Position numbers and translations under genes: made by a program. Shown here piece by piece: positions 8,082 to 17,130 of a DNA stretch of 64,000 nucleotides; within the stretch, counting starts at the first letter, position 1, and every line of letters starts with the position of its first letter. This stretch comes from Phocoenobacter uteri. GTDB lineage: Bacteria; Pseudomonadota; Gammaproteobacteria; Enterobacterales; Pasteurellaceae. The notes under the pieces are model-generated. The model worked only from the letters and a program-made list of their open reading frames with translations, was not told the DNA's origin and ran no database searches. The stretch spans positions 62,001 to 126,000 of the forward strand of contig NZ_UGTA01000001.1 of the NCBI RefSeq assembly GCF_900454895.1, read 5' to 3'.

Positions 8082-9017
8082 ATGAATTATTTATCTATTG
8101 CAAATGAAACCCTTTCACTTTATATCCAAGCTATTGAACGCTTAAATAGTAATATTGAGCCAACTTTTGAAAAAGCCGTTGAGATGATCTTAAAATGTGA
8201 AGGACGTTTAGTTGTTGGTGGTATTGGAAAATCGGGTTTAGTTGGGAAAAAAATGGTAGCTACTTTTGCTTCAACAGGAACGCCAAGTTTTTTCTTACAT
8301 CCAACAGAAGCCTTTCACGGTGACTTAGGTATGTTGAAGCCGATCGATATTGTTGTTTTAATTTCTAATAGTGGCGAGACGGACGATGTGAATAAACTGA
8401 TCCCTAGCTTAAAGGGCTTTGGAAATAAAATTATTGCGATTACAGGTAATAAAAATTCTACTTTAGCGAAGCATTCCGATCTTGTCTTAGATATTAGTAT
8501 TGATAAAGAAGCTTGCCCTAATAATCTTGCACCAACAACTTCAACGTTGGTTACAATGGCTCTTGGTGATGCTTTAGCGATTGCTTTAATTAAAGCGAGA
8601 AACTTTAAAGCGGAAGATTTTGCTCGTTTCCATCCTGGTGGTAGCTTAGGGCGTAAATTACTTTGCCGAGTTAAAGATGTAATGCAGAAGAAATTACCTA
8701 TTGCAAGTGTTCATACTTCTTTCGCTGATTGTTTATCAATAATGAATGAAGGTCGAATGGGGGTTGCGGTTGTGATGGATAATAACCAGTTACAAGGCAT
8801 TATTACCGATGGTGATGTTCGTCGTACTTTATCTAAATATGGCTCGGATAGCTTGCTTAAAACAGCAGGTGAGTTAATGACTTGTTCACCAAAAGTCATT
8901 TCTGAAAATGAATTTTTAGCAAAAGCAGAAACTTTTATGAAAGAGCATAAAATTCATACGTTAATTGCAATGAATGAAAAAGGTGAGGTTTCAGGTTTAT
9001 TAGAATTTTCTAGTTAG
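8082..9017 (+). CDS. kdsD: D-arabinose 5-phosphate isomerase
   Basis: KpsF/GutQ/KdsD family, 311 residues, converting ribulose 5-phosphate to arabinose 5-phosphate, the first step to Kdo for lipopolysaccharide core. An N-terminal SIS sugar-isomerase domain (about 1-200) shows GGIGKSGLVGKKM, HPTEAFHGDLG and the SNSGETDD phosphate loop. It is followed by a pair of CBS domains (about 205-311) with ITDGDVRRTL. The terminator after pal makes this an independent unit despite the short gap. With no capsule or gut genes nearby, the housekeeping role is the best reading. Confidence 0.93.
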   Translation: MNYLSIANETLSLYIQAIERLNSNIEPTFEKAVEMILKCEGRLVVGGIGKSGLVGKKMVATFASTGTPSFFLHPTEAFHGDLGMLKPIDIVVLISNSGETDDVNKLIPSLKGFGNKIIAITGNKNSTLAKHSDLVLDISIDKEACPNNLAPTTSTLVTMALGDALAIALIKARNFKAEDFARFHPGGSLGRKLLCRVKDVMQKKLPIASVHTSFADCLSIMNEGRMGVAVVMDNNQLQGIITDGDVRRTLSKYGSDSLLKTAGELMTCSPKVISENEFLAKAETFMKEHKIHTLIAMNEKGEVSGLLEFSS

Positions 9018-9029
9018 AACATAAAAAAG

Positions 9030-9058
9030 CCAACCTTCTTAATGTATAAGAAGGTTGG
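9030..9058. terminator. bidirectional terminator between kdsD and the ferritin genes
   Basis: Perfect 12-bp stem CCAACCTTCTTA / TAAGAAGGTTGG with a five-base loop. An A-run on the left gives the T-run for the minus-strand ferritin transcript; the plus-strand tail is short (TTTA). Confidence 0.85.
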
Positions 9059-9072
9059 TTTAGGTAAGTTAT

Positions 9073-9570
9073 TTATTTTACAGTAACTAATTTTGCTAAT
9101 TCTTGATCCACATAGTATAAGCCTTTGCTATCTTGACCAAGTAGGTTTAATTTATCTAAAATTCCACCGAATAAAGTTTCCTCTTCATGCTGTTCAGCAA
9201 CATACCATTGTAAGAAGTTGAATGATGAATAGTCTTTTTCTGCTAATGTGATTTCAACTAACTCATTGATTTTACCTGTAATCAATTTTTCATGTTCAAA
9301 GGTAAGATCTAATACTTCTTTTAATGAGGCAAAATCCGCTTTTGGAGCTTCGATTTCTGCGATTTTAGTGTATGCCCCTGTTTCATTTAAGTAAGTAAAT
9401 AATTTTCTCATATGCATCATTTCTTCGGTTGCGTGTTCACGTAAGAATGCTGCTGCACCATCATAACCTTTGTTGGTACACCACGCACTCATTTGAAGAT
9501 ATAAATTTGATGAATAAAGCTCTAAGTTTACTTGCTCATTTAACATTGCAATAATTTTATTTGATAACAT
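9073..9570 (-). CDS. ftnA: non-haem ferritin (second of tandem pair)
   Basis: Bacterial ferritin subunit, 165 residues, which oxidises and stores iron in a 24-mer shell. The ferroxidase residues known from E. coli FtnA are at the same numbers here: Glu17, Tyr24, Glu50, His53, Glu94, Glu126, Gln127 and Glu130. It is the downstream gene of a tandem pair (23-base gap) read on the minus strand. Pasteurellaceae commonly carry two adjacent ferritin genes, and hetero-assembly is plausible. A and B letters are used inconsistently for the pair, so ftnA is given here as the family symbol. Confidence 0.93.
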   Translation of the reverse strand: MLSNKIIAMLNEQVNLELYSSNLYLQMSAWCTNKGYDGAAAFLREHATEEMMHMRKLFTYLNETGAYTKIAEIEAPKADFASLKEVLDLTFEHEKLITGKINELVEITLAEKDYSSFNFLQWYVAEQHEEETLFGGILDKLNLLGQDSKGLYYVDQELAKLVTVK

Positions 9571-9593
9571 ATTCTTTTCCTCTTTGTAATAGA

Positions 9594-10091
9594 TTAGTGG
9601 TTTGCACCAAGAGTGGCTAATTCACGGTCAATTAAATAAATTCCTAATTTATCGTTACCGATCATATTAAATTTATCTACAATACTGTTGAACAAGGTTT
9701 CTTCTTCGTGTTGCTCAGCCACATACCATTGTAAGAAGTTAAAAGCCGCGTTATCTTTACTGTCAAAAGTCACTTCTACTAATTCATTGATTTTACGAGT
9801 GACTAGTTTTTCGTGTTCAAGGGTAATTTCAAAAATCTGTTGTAATGATTCAAATTCGTGACGTGGTGCTTCAATTGCACCTAATAGTGGTAAACCACCA
9901 GTTTCACTTACATAGTCAAAAAGTTTTTGCATATGTTCAAGTTCTTCATCGGCATGACGAAGTAAAAATGCAGCAGCACCTTCATAACCGTGATTTGCAC
10001 ACCAAGAACTCATTTGTAAGTAAATGTTTGAAGATGCAAATTCTAAATTGATTTGCTCATTTAATTTATCAATAATTTTTTGTTTTAACAT
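9594..10091 (-). CDS. ftnA: non-haem ferritin (first of tandem pair)
   Basis: Paralogue of the gene at 9073, also 165 residues and with the full ferroxidase set (Glu17, Tyr24, Glu50, His53, an EHEK motif with Glu94, and EQHEEE near 126-131). It is therefore not the ferroxidase-deficient FtnB type of enterics. It is first in the two-gene transcript, with an AAGGGAGAAACAA ribosome site. Its long upstream region (10092-10483) is shared with the divergent emrA and contains several inverted repeats that could hold an iron-responsive operator. Confidence 0.93.
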   Translation of the reverse strand: MLKQKIIDKLNEQINLEFASSNIYLQMSSWCANHGYEGAAAFLLRHADEELEHMQKLFDYVSETGGLPLLGAIEAPRHEFESLQQIFEITLEHEKLVTRKINELVEVTFDSKDNAAFNFLQWYVAEQHEEETLFNSIVDKFNMIGNDKLGIYLIDRELATLGANH

Positions 10092-10483
10092 TGTTGTTTC
10101 TCCCTTATTTTATTTGATAGGCATTAACCTCAAATATATGATACTCTATATTCTCAATAATATCTATGTTGTTGAGAATCAAATAAGAACCATTAGTATC
10201 TAACTTATTGATTTTTAGTAATAAATGATAGCAATTCGTATTATTAGCTATCTATTTATGTTAAAAGAACCCTGTCTCTATCAGTATTTGGTAGGATACT
10301 AATCTAGTATGAAATGTTCTTTTTGATAGTCAATAACTATTGAAACAATAGTTATATCATAATAAAAAAAGTACAGAGAAAGAAGAGGTATGGTTTCTGT
10401 TTTCTTCTAAAGAGTATTTGATAGCCTATACAGTTACTTGTTTATTTTTGATAGAATAATGAAAATCTAATTTATTTGAGCAA
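10092..10483. other. structured divergent intergenic region, ferritin / emrA
   Basis: A 392-base AT-rich spacer with no open frame I would defend. It holds several inverted repeats: ATTCTCAA...TTGAGAAT (near 10151-10180), AAAAGAAC...GTTCTTTT (near 10262 and 10317), and a compact hairpin ATAACTATTG-AAA-CAATAGTTAT at 10333-10355. The compact hairpin is not followed by a T-run and so is not an obvious terminator. These may be operators for divergent promoters or a leader RNA. No clean Fur box (GATAATGATAATCATTATC) is visible. Confidence 0.45.
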
Positions 10484-11653
10484 ATGATGACACAGAAAAA
10501 TCCTAAATTGTTGCAAAAAACAAGAGTAAAAGCCCTGAGTTTATTTTCTATTTTATTGTTACTTATCGTTATAAGCGGTGTGATTTATTGGTTTTTTTAC
10601 CAAAAAGATTATCAAAGTACTGATGATGCTTATGTAAGTGGTAACCAAATAATGATTACTCCGAAAGTAGCGGGTAATGTTGTGCAAATAAATGTAGAAG
10701 ATATGGATTTGGTGCGTAAAGGCGATGTGTTAGTTGTGCTTGATGAGAAGGATAAAAAACTCGCGTTAAAGCAAGCTGAAACTAGCTTGGCTAATGCGGT
10801 ACGCAATGTTCAACAACTGAGTTATAACATCAAACAGTTACAAGAAAGTGTCAAAGCGAAACAAATTATTTTTGAGCAAGCAAAAGATGATTTCATCCGT
10901 CGTCAGAAATTAGCAAAAACGCATTCAATTGATAAAGAAAGTTTGCAGCATTCCAAAGATAAAATGGCTTTGACGAAGGCCGATTTACAGGTTGCTAAAA
11001 ATCAATTATTAGCTAATCAATCATTACTTAAAAATACTCCACTTTTACAACAACCAACGATTCAAAATGCGATTATTTCTGTGAAGCAAGCGTGGTTGAA
11101 TTTAAAACGTACCCAAATTGTGAGTCCAGTAGAAGGTTATGTGGCAAGACGCAGTACCCAACTTGGAGCAACGGTAACGACGAATAGCCCTTTAATGGCT
11201 ATTATACCCAAAGATCAAATGTGGTTAGAGGCAAATTTTAAAGAAACGCAGTTAAAAGATATCCGAATTGGACAACCTGTTAAAATTGAGTTGGATCTTT
11301 ATGGTGATGATGTCGAATTTGAAGGCAAAATTGCTGGAATTTCAATGGGAACGGGCAGTGCTTTTTCATTATTACCGGCTCAAAATGCAACAGGAAACTG
11401 GATTAAAATTATTCAGCGTGTGCCAGTACGGATCGAGTTAGATCCAAAGGATATTCAAAAATACCCGCTTAGAATAGGCTTATCTGCTTTTGCTAAAGTG
11501 AATACAGCAAATCAAGAGGGAGTTACATTGAGAACGCATTCTCGGACTGAGCCACTTTATGCTACGGATAGTCTTAATTTTGATGAAAAAGACATTGAGC
11601 AACGCATTTTAGACATAATCGAACAGAATAGCGATGACAGAGAATTCAATTAA
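10484..11653 (+). CDS. emrA: multidrug efflux membrane-fusion protein EmrA
   Basis: HlyD-family periplasmic adaptor, 389 residues. One N-terminal membrane helix (about 18-40) is followed by the lipoyl/barrel half-motif beginning YQSTDDAYVSGNQ, a coiled-coil hairpin (about 90-190) and the second half with SPVEGYVARRSTQLGATV. It links the EmrB pump to an outer-membrane channel. It overlaps emrB by 20 bases. No MprA/EmrR-type repressor gene is adjacent. Confidence 0.93.
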   Translation: MMTQKNPKLLQKTRVKALSLFSILLLLIVISGVIYWFFYQKDYQSTDDAYVSGNQIMITPKVAGNVVQINVEDMDLVRKGDVLVVLDEKDKKLALKQAETSLANAVRNVQQLSYNIKQLQESVKAKQIIFEQAKDDFIRRQKLAKTHSIDKESLQHSKDKMALTKADLQVAKNQLLANQSLLKNTPLLQQPTIQNAIISVKQAWLNLKRTQIVSPVEGYVARRSTQLGATVTTNSPLMAIIPKDQMWLEANFKETQLKDIRIGQPVKIELDLYGDDVEFEGKIAGISMGTGSAFSLLPAQNATGNWIKIIQRVPVRIELDPKDIQKYPLRIGLSAFAKVNTANQEGVTLRTHSRTEPLYATDSLNFDEKDIEQRILDIIEQNSDDREFN

Positions 11654-13154
11654 AGGGTGGTTGTTAATCTTACTCACTTTTGCATTAGGTTTTGCGACCT
11701 TTATGCAAGTACTCGATTCGACAATTGCAAATGTCGCCATTCCAACTATTGTCGGCGATCTTGGTTCATCAAGTTCGCAAGGTACGTGGTTGATAACCTC
11801 TTTTGGCGTATCTAACGCTATTTCTATTCCAATTACAGGCTGGCTGGCAAAACGAGTTGGTGAAGTGAAGCTCTTTTTAATCTCAGTTTCACTTTTTACT
11901 CTTGCCTCGTGGTTATGTGGTATTTCTAACAGCCTTGAAATGTTGCTTGTATGTCGAGTATTTCAAGGTTTGGTTTCTGGTCCTTTAATCCCTCTTTCAC
12001 AAAGTTTATTACTTAATAGCTATCCTCCTGAAAAAAAATCAATGGCACTGGCTTTTTGGTCAATGATTCTGGTTATTGCTCCTGTATTAGGGCCGATTCT
12101 TGGCGGTTGGATTAGCGATAATGTTCACTGGGGCTGGATCTTTTTTATCAACATTCCAATTGGTATTTTCGTTGTTTTAACGACAAGTAAAATTTTGGCT
12201 AAGAGAGAAACTGAAATTGTTCAGCAACCGTTGGATACGATAGGACTAGTTTTATTAGTGTTGGGGGTAAGTTGTTTTCAGCTTATGCTTGATCAGGGCA
12301 GAGAACAAGATTGGTTCAATTCTCATCTGATAGTGACATTAAGCATTTTAGCGGTCATTTTTTTTACAGTTTTTGCAATTTGGGAATTCACCGAAAAAAA
12401 TCCTCTGATTGATATTTCGCTGTTTCGCTCACGCAATTTTACTATTGGTTGCCTCAGCACCTGTTTAGCGTACTTGCTTTATATTGGTTCAGTGGTGCTA
12501 ATGCCTATTTTATTGCAAACAGTATATGGTTATACTGCGACTTGGGCTGGGCTTGCCGCTGCTCCGATAGGGTTATTGCCAATCCTAGTCACACCAATTA
12601 TTGGAAAATTTGGTTATAAAATGGATATTCGCTGGTTAGTCACATTCAGTTTTGTTGTCTATTCAATTACTTTCGGTTGGCGAGCATTAACCTTTCAGCC
12701 TGAAATGGATTTTAGCAATGTTGCTTTGCCTCAATTTGTGCAAGGGCTTGCGGTTGCTTGTTTTTTCATTTCATTAACCACTATTACGCTTTCGGGCTTA
12801 CCCGCTGATAAAATTGCTTCTGCCTCAAGTTTATTTAATTTTTTACGTACTCTCGCTGGCTCAGTGGGGACATCAATCAATATCACAATGTGGTATAACA
12901 GAGAAGCATTACATCACGAACGTTTGGTTGAGGCTATTACACCTTATACTTTAAATTCACAGCTTTATTATCAACAGATGGAAAACATTGGTTTCAGTGA
13001 TTTAGCAACATCAGGACAACTACAAAGAGAAATAACAAAGCAAGGTTTGATAATGGCTGGGAATGAAGTATTTTGGTTCTCAGCGTTAGTTTTTCTCGTT
13101 TTAACATTGGTAATTTGGTTTGCAAAACCACCTTTTAGTTATAGAAGAGAATGA
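11634..13154 (+). CDS. emrB: multidrug efflux MFS transporter EmrB
   Basis: DHA2-family drug:proton antiporter, 506 residues, about 14 membrane helices. Motif D1-like LDSTIANVAIPTI near residue 30 and motif C-like VLGPILGGWISDN near residue 155 identify the family. Translation is coupled to emrA through a 20-base overlap. A terminator hairpin shared with the convergent mrcA follows. Confidence 0.93.
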   Translation: MTENSIKGWLLILLTFALGFATFMQVLDSTIANVAIPTIVGDLGSSSSQGTWLITSFGVSNAISIPITGWLAKRVGEVKLFLISVSLFTLASWLCGISNSLEMLLVCRVFQGLVSGPLIPLSQSLLLNSYPPEKKSMALAFWSMILVIAPVLGPILGGWISDNVHWGWIFFINIPIGIFVVLTTSKILAKRETEIVQQPLDTIGLVLLVLGVSCFQLMLDQGREQDWFNSHLIVTLSILAVIFFTVFAIWEFTEKNPLIDISLFRSRNFTIGCLSTCLAYLLYIGSVVLMPILLQTVYGYTATWAGLAAAPIGLLPILVTPIIGKFGYKMDIRWLVTFSFVVYSITFGWRALTFQPEMDFSNVALPQFVQGLAVACFFISLTTITLSGLPADKIASASSLFNFLRTLAGSVGTSINITMWYNREALHHERLVEAITPYTLNSQLYYQQMENIGFSDLATSGQLQREITKQGLIMAGNEVFWFSALVFLVLTLVIWFAKPPFSYRRE

Positions 13155-13167
13155 GTTCAAAAATAAA

Positions 13168-13203
13168 AAAATGGCATAAAGTAATATTACCTTATGCCAT
13201 TTT
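13168..13203. terminator. bidirectional terminator between emrB and mrcA
   Basis: Hairpin with 12 paired bases AAAATGGCATAA / TTATGCCATTTT, one A-C mismatch, further GT/AC pairing, and A- and T-runs on both sides. It suits termination of both convergent transcripts. Confidence 0.85.
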
Positions 13204-13215
13204 CATTATGAAAGA

Positions 13216-15783
13216 TTAGAACAACTCTTTGGTTTGAGGCATATCTGATGTTGGATCAGGATTTGCCACTGGAATTTGATAACCTTGTTCAATAATATAT
13301 CTATTTTTAGGTTCTGTCCCTCTAATAAAATATTCGCTTAAATCATTTCCAAGTAATCCATATTTCGCATCAATTCCCACTCTTATGATATTCGGTGGTA
13401 ATTTGTCATTACGTTGTGGTTTATCAGAAAGTGCGACAGTCATATAATCAATCCACGCAGGTAAGGCCGTTCTCGCACCGGCTTCGCCTTTGCCAAGTTC
13501 TTTATTACCGTCATAAGCAACATAGGTTGTGGTGACGATATTTGAACCAAAACCAGCATACCACGTTACTTTTGAGTTATTCGTAGTCCCCGTTTTTCCA
13601 CCCACATCTTTACGAGGGAGAGCTTTGGCAAGTCGCCAGCTTGTTCCAACCCAGCTTTGTCCTGCTTCACCAAAGGCTGCAGAATGTAATGCACTTCGCA
13701 TTAAGAAGGCTAATTCACCACTAATTACACGAGGGGCATAACGTACTTTTTGCTCTGTTTCGATAGCGGTTGCGATTAAACTTGGATCGTCTGTTTTCGC
13801 TACTGGTTCAATTTGGAAATCATCACTCAAAGTTTCTTCTTCAGCGGTTGCTAAGGATTCTACTTCCTCGTTTTCATCTTCTTGAACAAAGTCAAAATAG
13901 CTTGGTTCTGCATAGGCAACAGGAATGTCATTACAAGAAATACACGCAATACGAGGATTTGCCTTATATAATTCCTCACCATTTGCATCTTCAATGCGTT
14001 CAATAATAAATGGATCAATTAAGTATCCACCATTGTCAAATACAGCGTAACCACGAGCCATTTCCAGAGGTGTAAAAGAGGCTGCACCGAGAGCTAAGGC
14101 TTCCGTTGCTGTATATTGTTCACGCTTAAAGCCAAAGCGTTGTAGGTATTCGGCAATATAATCTATGCCAATCATTCGTACGGTACGCACCATCATCACA
14201 TTTTTAGATTTGCCCAATCCAACACGTAATCGTAATTTACCTTCGTAAATATTTGGAGCATTTTTAGGTCGCCAAGGTTCTTGTCCTGCTTTACGAATAG
14301 TAATTGGAGTATCATTTAGTGTGGTTGCAAGGCTTAATCCTTTGTTTAATGCTGCGGTATAAATAAAAGGTTTAATTGATGAACCAACTTGTACCATTGA
14401 TTGTGTCACACGGTTGAAATTACTTTGAGCATAACTAAAACCACCCACAGCCGCTTCAATCGCACCATTATTACTATTTAATGATACTAACGCAGAATTA
14501 ACTTCTGGAATCTGCCCTAATTCCCAATCATTTTTTTCATTTTTAGATTGATTGCGAACCCAAATTTGTTGCCCCGTTTTGATGACTTGCTCAACCGCAG
14601 TTGGAGTTTGACCACGAGAATTTTTGCTAATATATTTTCTCGCCCACTTCATTCCATTTAAGGTTAGCGTTGCTGTCTCACCATCACGCAATAAAATTTG
14701 AGCTTCTTTTTTGGTTGTTTTCAATACTGCTGCTGGGACAAAAGGCTCAGAATTTGGTAGCTGACTTAAATGATCAATAATATCTTCTTCATTCCACGCT
14801 TCTTCATCACTTTTCCAAAGTGTTGTTGCTCCACGCCAACCGTGACGACGATCATAATTGATCAGATTCTCACGCAATGCTTGTTGAGCGGCAAATTGAT
14901 CTTTTGATAAAACCGTCGCATAAACTTTAAATCCTTTAGTATAAGCGGTTTCTTCACCGTATAGCTTAACTACTTCTTTACGCACCATTTCAGTCACATA
15001 ATCAGCATTAAAATCTAACACTGTTTTATGAAATTTTGACACAATCGGTTCGGCTTTTGCTTGTTCATATTGTGCTTCGGTGATTTTATTTTCTTGTAGC
15101 ATTCGCCATAAGACTGTATTACGGCGTTGCTCAGCACGTTTTACCGAATAAATAGGATTCATCGTTGAAGGGGCTTTTGGCAAGCCAGCAATAACAGCCA
15201 TTTCTGAAAGGGTAAGCTGATTTAACTCTTTACCAAAATAGGTTTGAGCAGCAGTTGCCACCCCATAAGAACGGTAACCAAGATAAATTTTATTCAAATA
15301 AAGTTCTAAGATCTCATCTTTTGACATTACTTGTTCGATTTCCGTTGCCAGAATTAACTCTTTCAATTTACGAATAAGTTTACGTTCTGGGGTTAAGAAA
15401 AAATTACGAGCTAGCTGCTGAGTAATAGTACTTGCCCCTTGTTTACGCCCTCCCTTAACAAGGGCAACCGTAGCACGAGCAATCCCTTTAAGATCAAAAC
15501 CGTGATGATCATAAAAACGGCTGTCTTCCGTTGCAAGAACTGCATCGATCAAAGGTTGTGGAATATCGGCAAGTTTGGCTGGGATGCGACGTTCTTCCCC
15601 TACTTCTCCGATCAATTTACCATCGGAAGTAAAAATTTGCATTGGAAGTTGTAGTTTTACTTCTTTTAAGCTTGCTACATCAGGTAATTCAGATTTTAAA
15701 TTAACATATAAAATCCCAGCTCCAATAGCACCCAAAAGGATCAGGCTAAATAAAGCTGTAAATATAAATTTTGCGATCTTCAT
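13216..15783 (-). CDS. mrcA: penicillin-binding protein 1A
   Basis: Bifunctional class A PBP, 855 residues from the preferred start. It polymerises and cross-links peptidoglycan in the periplasm. After an N-terminal membrane helix (about 7-27) comes the GT51 glycosyltransferase domain with the catalytic Glu in ATEDSRFYDHHG and GASTITQQLARNFF. The transpeptidase domain has GSSIKPFIY (SxxK Ser), a later SxN and KTGTTN. The frame is open to a start at 15828, but MKIAKF at 15783 matches the H. influenzae N-terminus. This start lies within a CRP-S site serving the divergent com operon. Confidence 0.95.
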   Translation of the reverse strand: MKIAKFIFTALFSLILLGAIGAGILYVNLKSELPDVASLKEVKLQLPMQIFTSDGKLIGEVGEERRIPAKLADIPQPLIDAVLATEDSRFYDHHGFDLKGIARATVALVKGGRKQGASTITQQLARNFFLTPERKLIRKLKELILATEIEQVMSKDEILELYLNKIYLGYRSYGVATAAQTYFGKELNQLTLSEMAVIAGLPKAPSTMNPIYSVKRAEQRRNTVLWRMLQENKITEAQYEQAKAEPIVSKFHKTVLDFNADYVTEMVRKEVVKLYGEETAYTKGFKVYATVLSKDQFAAQQALRENLINYDRRHGWRGATTLWKSDEEAWNEEDIIDHLSQLPNSEPFVPAAVLKTTKKEAQILLRDGETATLTLNGMKWARKYISKNSRGQTPTAVEQVIKTGQQIWVRNQSKNEKNDWELGQIPEVNSALVSLNSNNGAIEAAVGGFSYAQSNFNRVTQSMVQVGSSIKPFIYTAALNKGLSLATTLNDTPITIRKAGQEPWRPKNAPNIYEGKLRLRVGLGKSKNVMMVRTVRMIGIDYIAEYLQRFGFKREQYTATEALALGAASFTPLEMARGYAVFDNGGYLIDPFIIERIEDANGEELYKANPRIACISCNDIPVAYAEPSYFDFVQEDENEEVESLATAEEETLSDDFQIEPVAKTDDPSLIATAIETEQKVRYAPRVISGELAFLMRSALHSAAFGEAGQSWVGTSWRLAKALPRKDVGGKTGTTNNSKVTWYAGFGSNIVTTTYVAYDGNKELGKGEAGARTALPAWIDYMTVALSDKPQRNDKLPPNIIRVGIDAKYGLLGNDLSEYFIRGTEPKNRYIIEQGYQIPVANPDPTSDMPQTKELF

Positions 15784-15790
15784 CGAAAAA
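15769..15790 (+). promoter_or_regulatory. CRP-S (Sxy-dependent) competence site
   Basis: The 22 bases beginning TTTTGCGATCT and ending TCATCGAAAAA match the Pasteurellaceae CRP-S consensus TTTTGCGATC..GATCGCAAAA very well, with the diagnostic TGCGA core instead of TGTGA. The site is about 97 bases before comA and overlaps the mrcA start codon on the other strand. CRP together with Sxy/TfoX activates competence genes from such sites. Confidence 0.88.
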
Positions 15791-15886
15791 AACTCTTTTT
15801 GTAAATGACGAATGGATAGGTTTAGCACAATAATAGTGCCGACTTCAAAGAGAGATCATACCTTAAAATGGCACAAAAAGGAAAAA

Positions 15887-16633
15887 ATGATGTTATTTAA
15901 ACCAAAATCAACATATAGAAAAGTAGGAATAAGTCATAATGAAAATTATTTTTGTGCTGTTGTGAAGAATAATCAGCAGTATGACGTGCAATGGTATAAC
16001 AAATCACAATTTAGGTTATCAGAAATATTCAATCAGCTTGAGCTAGCAAATAAAAAAATTTGCAAAATTTATGCAATAAATGACCGCTTCATTTGGCGAA
16101 AATATCTCTTTTTTCCCGCTAATTATTCAACTGAAATGTTATATCGTCAGATGATTACGCTTTTAAAACAAGAGCTGCCTATTGCGATAGAGGATATTTA
16201 TTTTGATTATCAAATTTTGTTACAACCTGAAAATAATTTAAAAAAAGTGATTCTTTATGCTTTAAAAAAAGATTGTCAACAATTTGAAAATAAAGATAAA
16301 ACCATTATTTTGGACAGTGAAATATATTGTTATAAAAGAGGCTTAACGCATTTATTTAAACTAGATGAGAATCTAAATGAAGCTGAAAATGGTTATGTGT
16401 TTCAAGATCAAATTATTCAATTCAAACAACAAGAATTTTGCCAGACTGCAATTGAAAATAGTGAGCAAATTAGCGACTGTAAGCGGTTATATTTTTTTGA
16501 AAATTTGCAAAAAATACCCAAAATAAAAGAGTGCGAATTGATCTTATTGCCATCATTAGACGAGAAAACGATACGAGATCCTTATTTATATCTTACAGCA
16601 CTAGGAGCAACGCTATGGAATGGCAAGGTATAA
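15887..16633 (+). CDS. comA: competence protein ComA (PilM-like)
   Basis: First gene of the competence/type IV pilus assembly operon. The preferred ATG (15887, residues MMLFKPKS) follows AAAAGGAAAA and gives 248 residues; the open frame runs 75 bases further upstream. ComA is the Pasteurellaceae counterpart of PilM, a cytoplasmic actin-like protein that anchors the PilN/PilO platform. Recognition rests on the context, size and N-terminal pattern; the sequence itself diverges strongly. Two uptake signals lie inside the gene (about 16056-16090, reverse, and 16481-16513). Confidence 0.82.
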   Translation: MMLFKPKSTYRKVGISHNENYFCAVVKNNQQYDVQWYNKSQFRLSEIFNQLELANKKICKIYAINDRFIWRKYLFFPANYSTEMLYRQMITLLKQELPIAIEDIYFDYQILLQPENNLKKVILYALKKDCQQFENKDKTIILDSEIYCYKRGLTHLFKLDENLNEAENGYVFQDQIIQFKQQEFCQTAIENSEQISDCKRLYFFENLQKIPKIKECELILLPSLDEKTIRDPYLYLTALGATLWNGKV

Positions 16634-17130
16634 ATTTAACGAATTATCATCAGCAGAATTGGAGCAATCAGCTTAAAAAATTAGGTTCTTATTCTGTATT
16701 TTTTATACTTGTGATGTGTTTTATTGCCGTCGCTATTGATGGTTATGCCAATAAAATTGGAAAAAATAAATCATTTTATCAGCAACAAAATAGCGAAATT
16801 AAAACGCAGATTGCAGAGAAAAAACGTCTTTTACAACGTTTTATTTTTAAGCAGAAAAGTAAACAGAATGTGATTGATGAACATTATATCAAGTTGATAT
16901 TAAAGGAAATTCAACAATTACCTATAACAGGAATAATCTCAGAAATTGATATTCAGCATCATAAAACAGATTATTTTGAATTGGTAGGAAAGAGTCATAA
17001 TCAGCACGATTTTGATAAATTATCTAGTTATTTAAATCGCTTAGCAAAGCATAAGATCACTATAGATATGTTAAAGACAGACAGTCAAAACCAACTCGAA
17101 TTTATAATTAAAGTACAAAAAAATGAATAA
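16615..17130 (+). CDS. comB: competence protein ComB (PilN-like)
   Basis: 171 residues from the ATG at 16615 (MEWQGINLTNYH). The open frame begins 84 bases earlier inside comA, but this start gives the typical overlap and the PilN-type N-terminus. A short cytoplasmic N-terminal peptide is followed by one membrane helix (about 27-47), a coiled segment (about 55-80) and a small periplasmic domain, as in PilN. It overlaps comA by 19 bases and comC by 8. Confidence 0.82.
   Translation: MEWQGINLTNYHQQNWSNQLKKLGSYSVFFILVMCFIAVAIDGYANKIGKNKSFYQQQNSEIKTQIAEKKRLLQRFIFKQKSKQNVIDEHYIKLILKEIQQLPITGIISEIDIQHHKTDYFELVGKSHNQHDFDKLSSYLNRLAKHKITIDMLKTDSQNQLEFIIKVQKNE

Noticed and set aside
10333..10355. Hairpin ATAACTATTG-AAA-CAATAGTTAT as a terminator
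   Set aside because: All A/T apart from two pairs, with no T-run on the plus strand and no gene ending nearby. It is left as an unassigned structure.
15784..15828. Longer mrcA N-terminus starting at 15828
   Set aside because: The start at 15783 matches the family N-terminus (short cytoplasmic tail, then helix). The extension covers the divergent com promoter.
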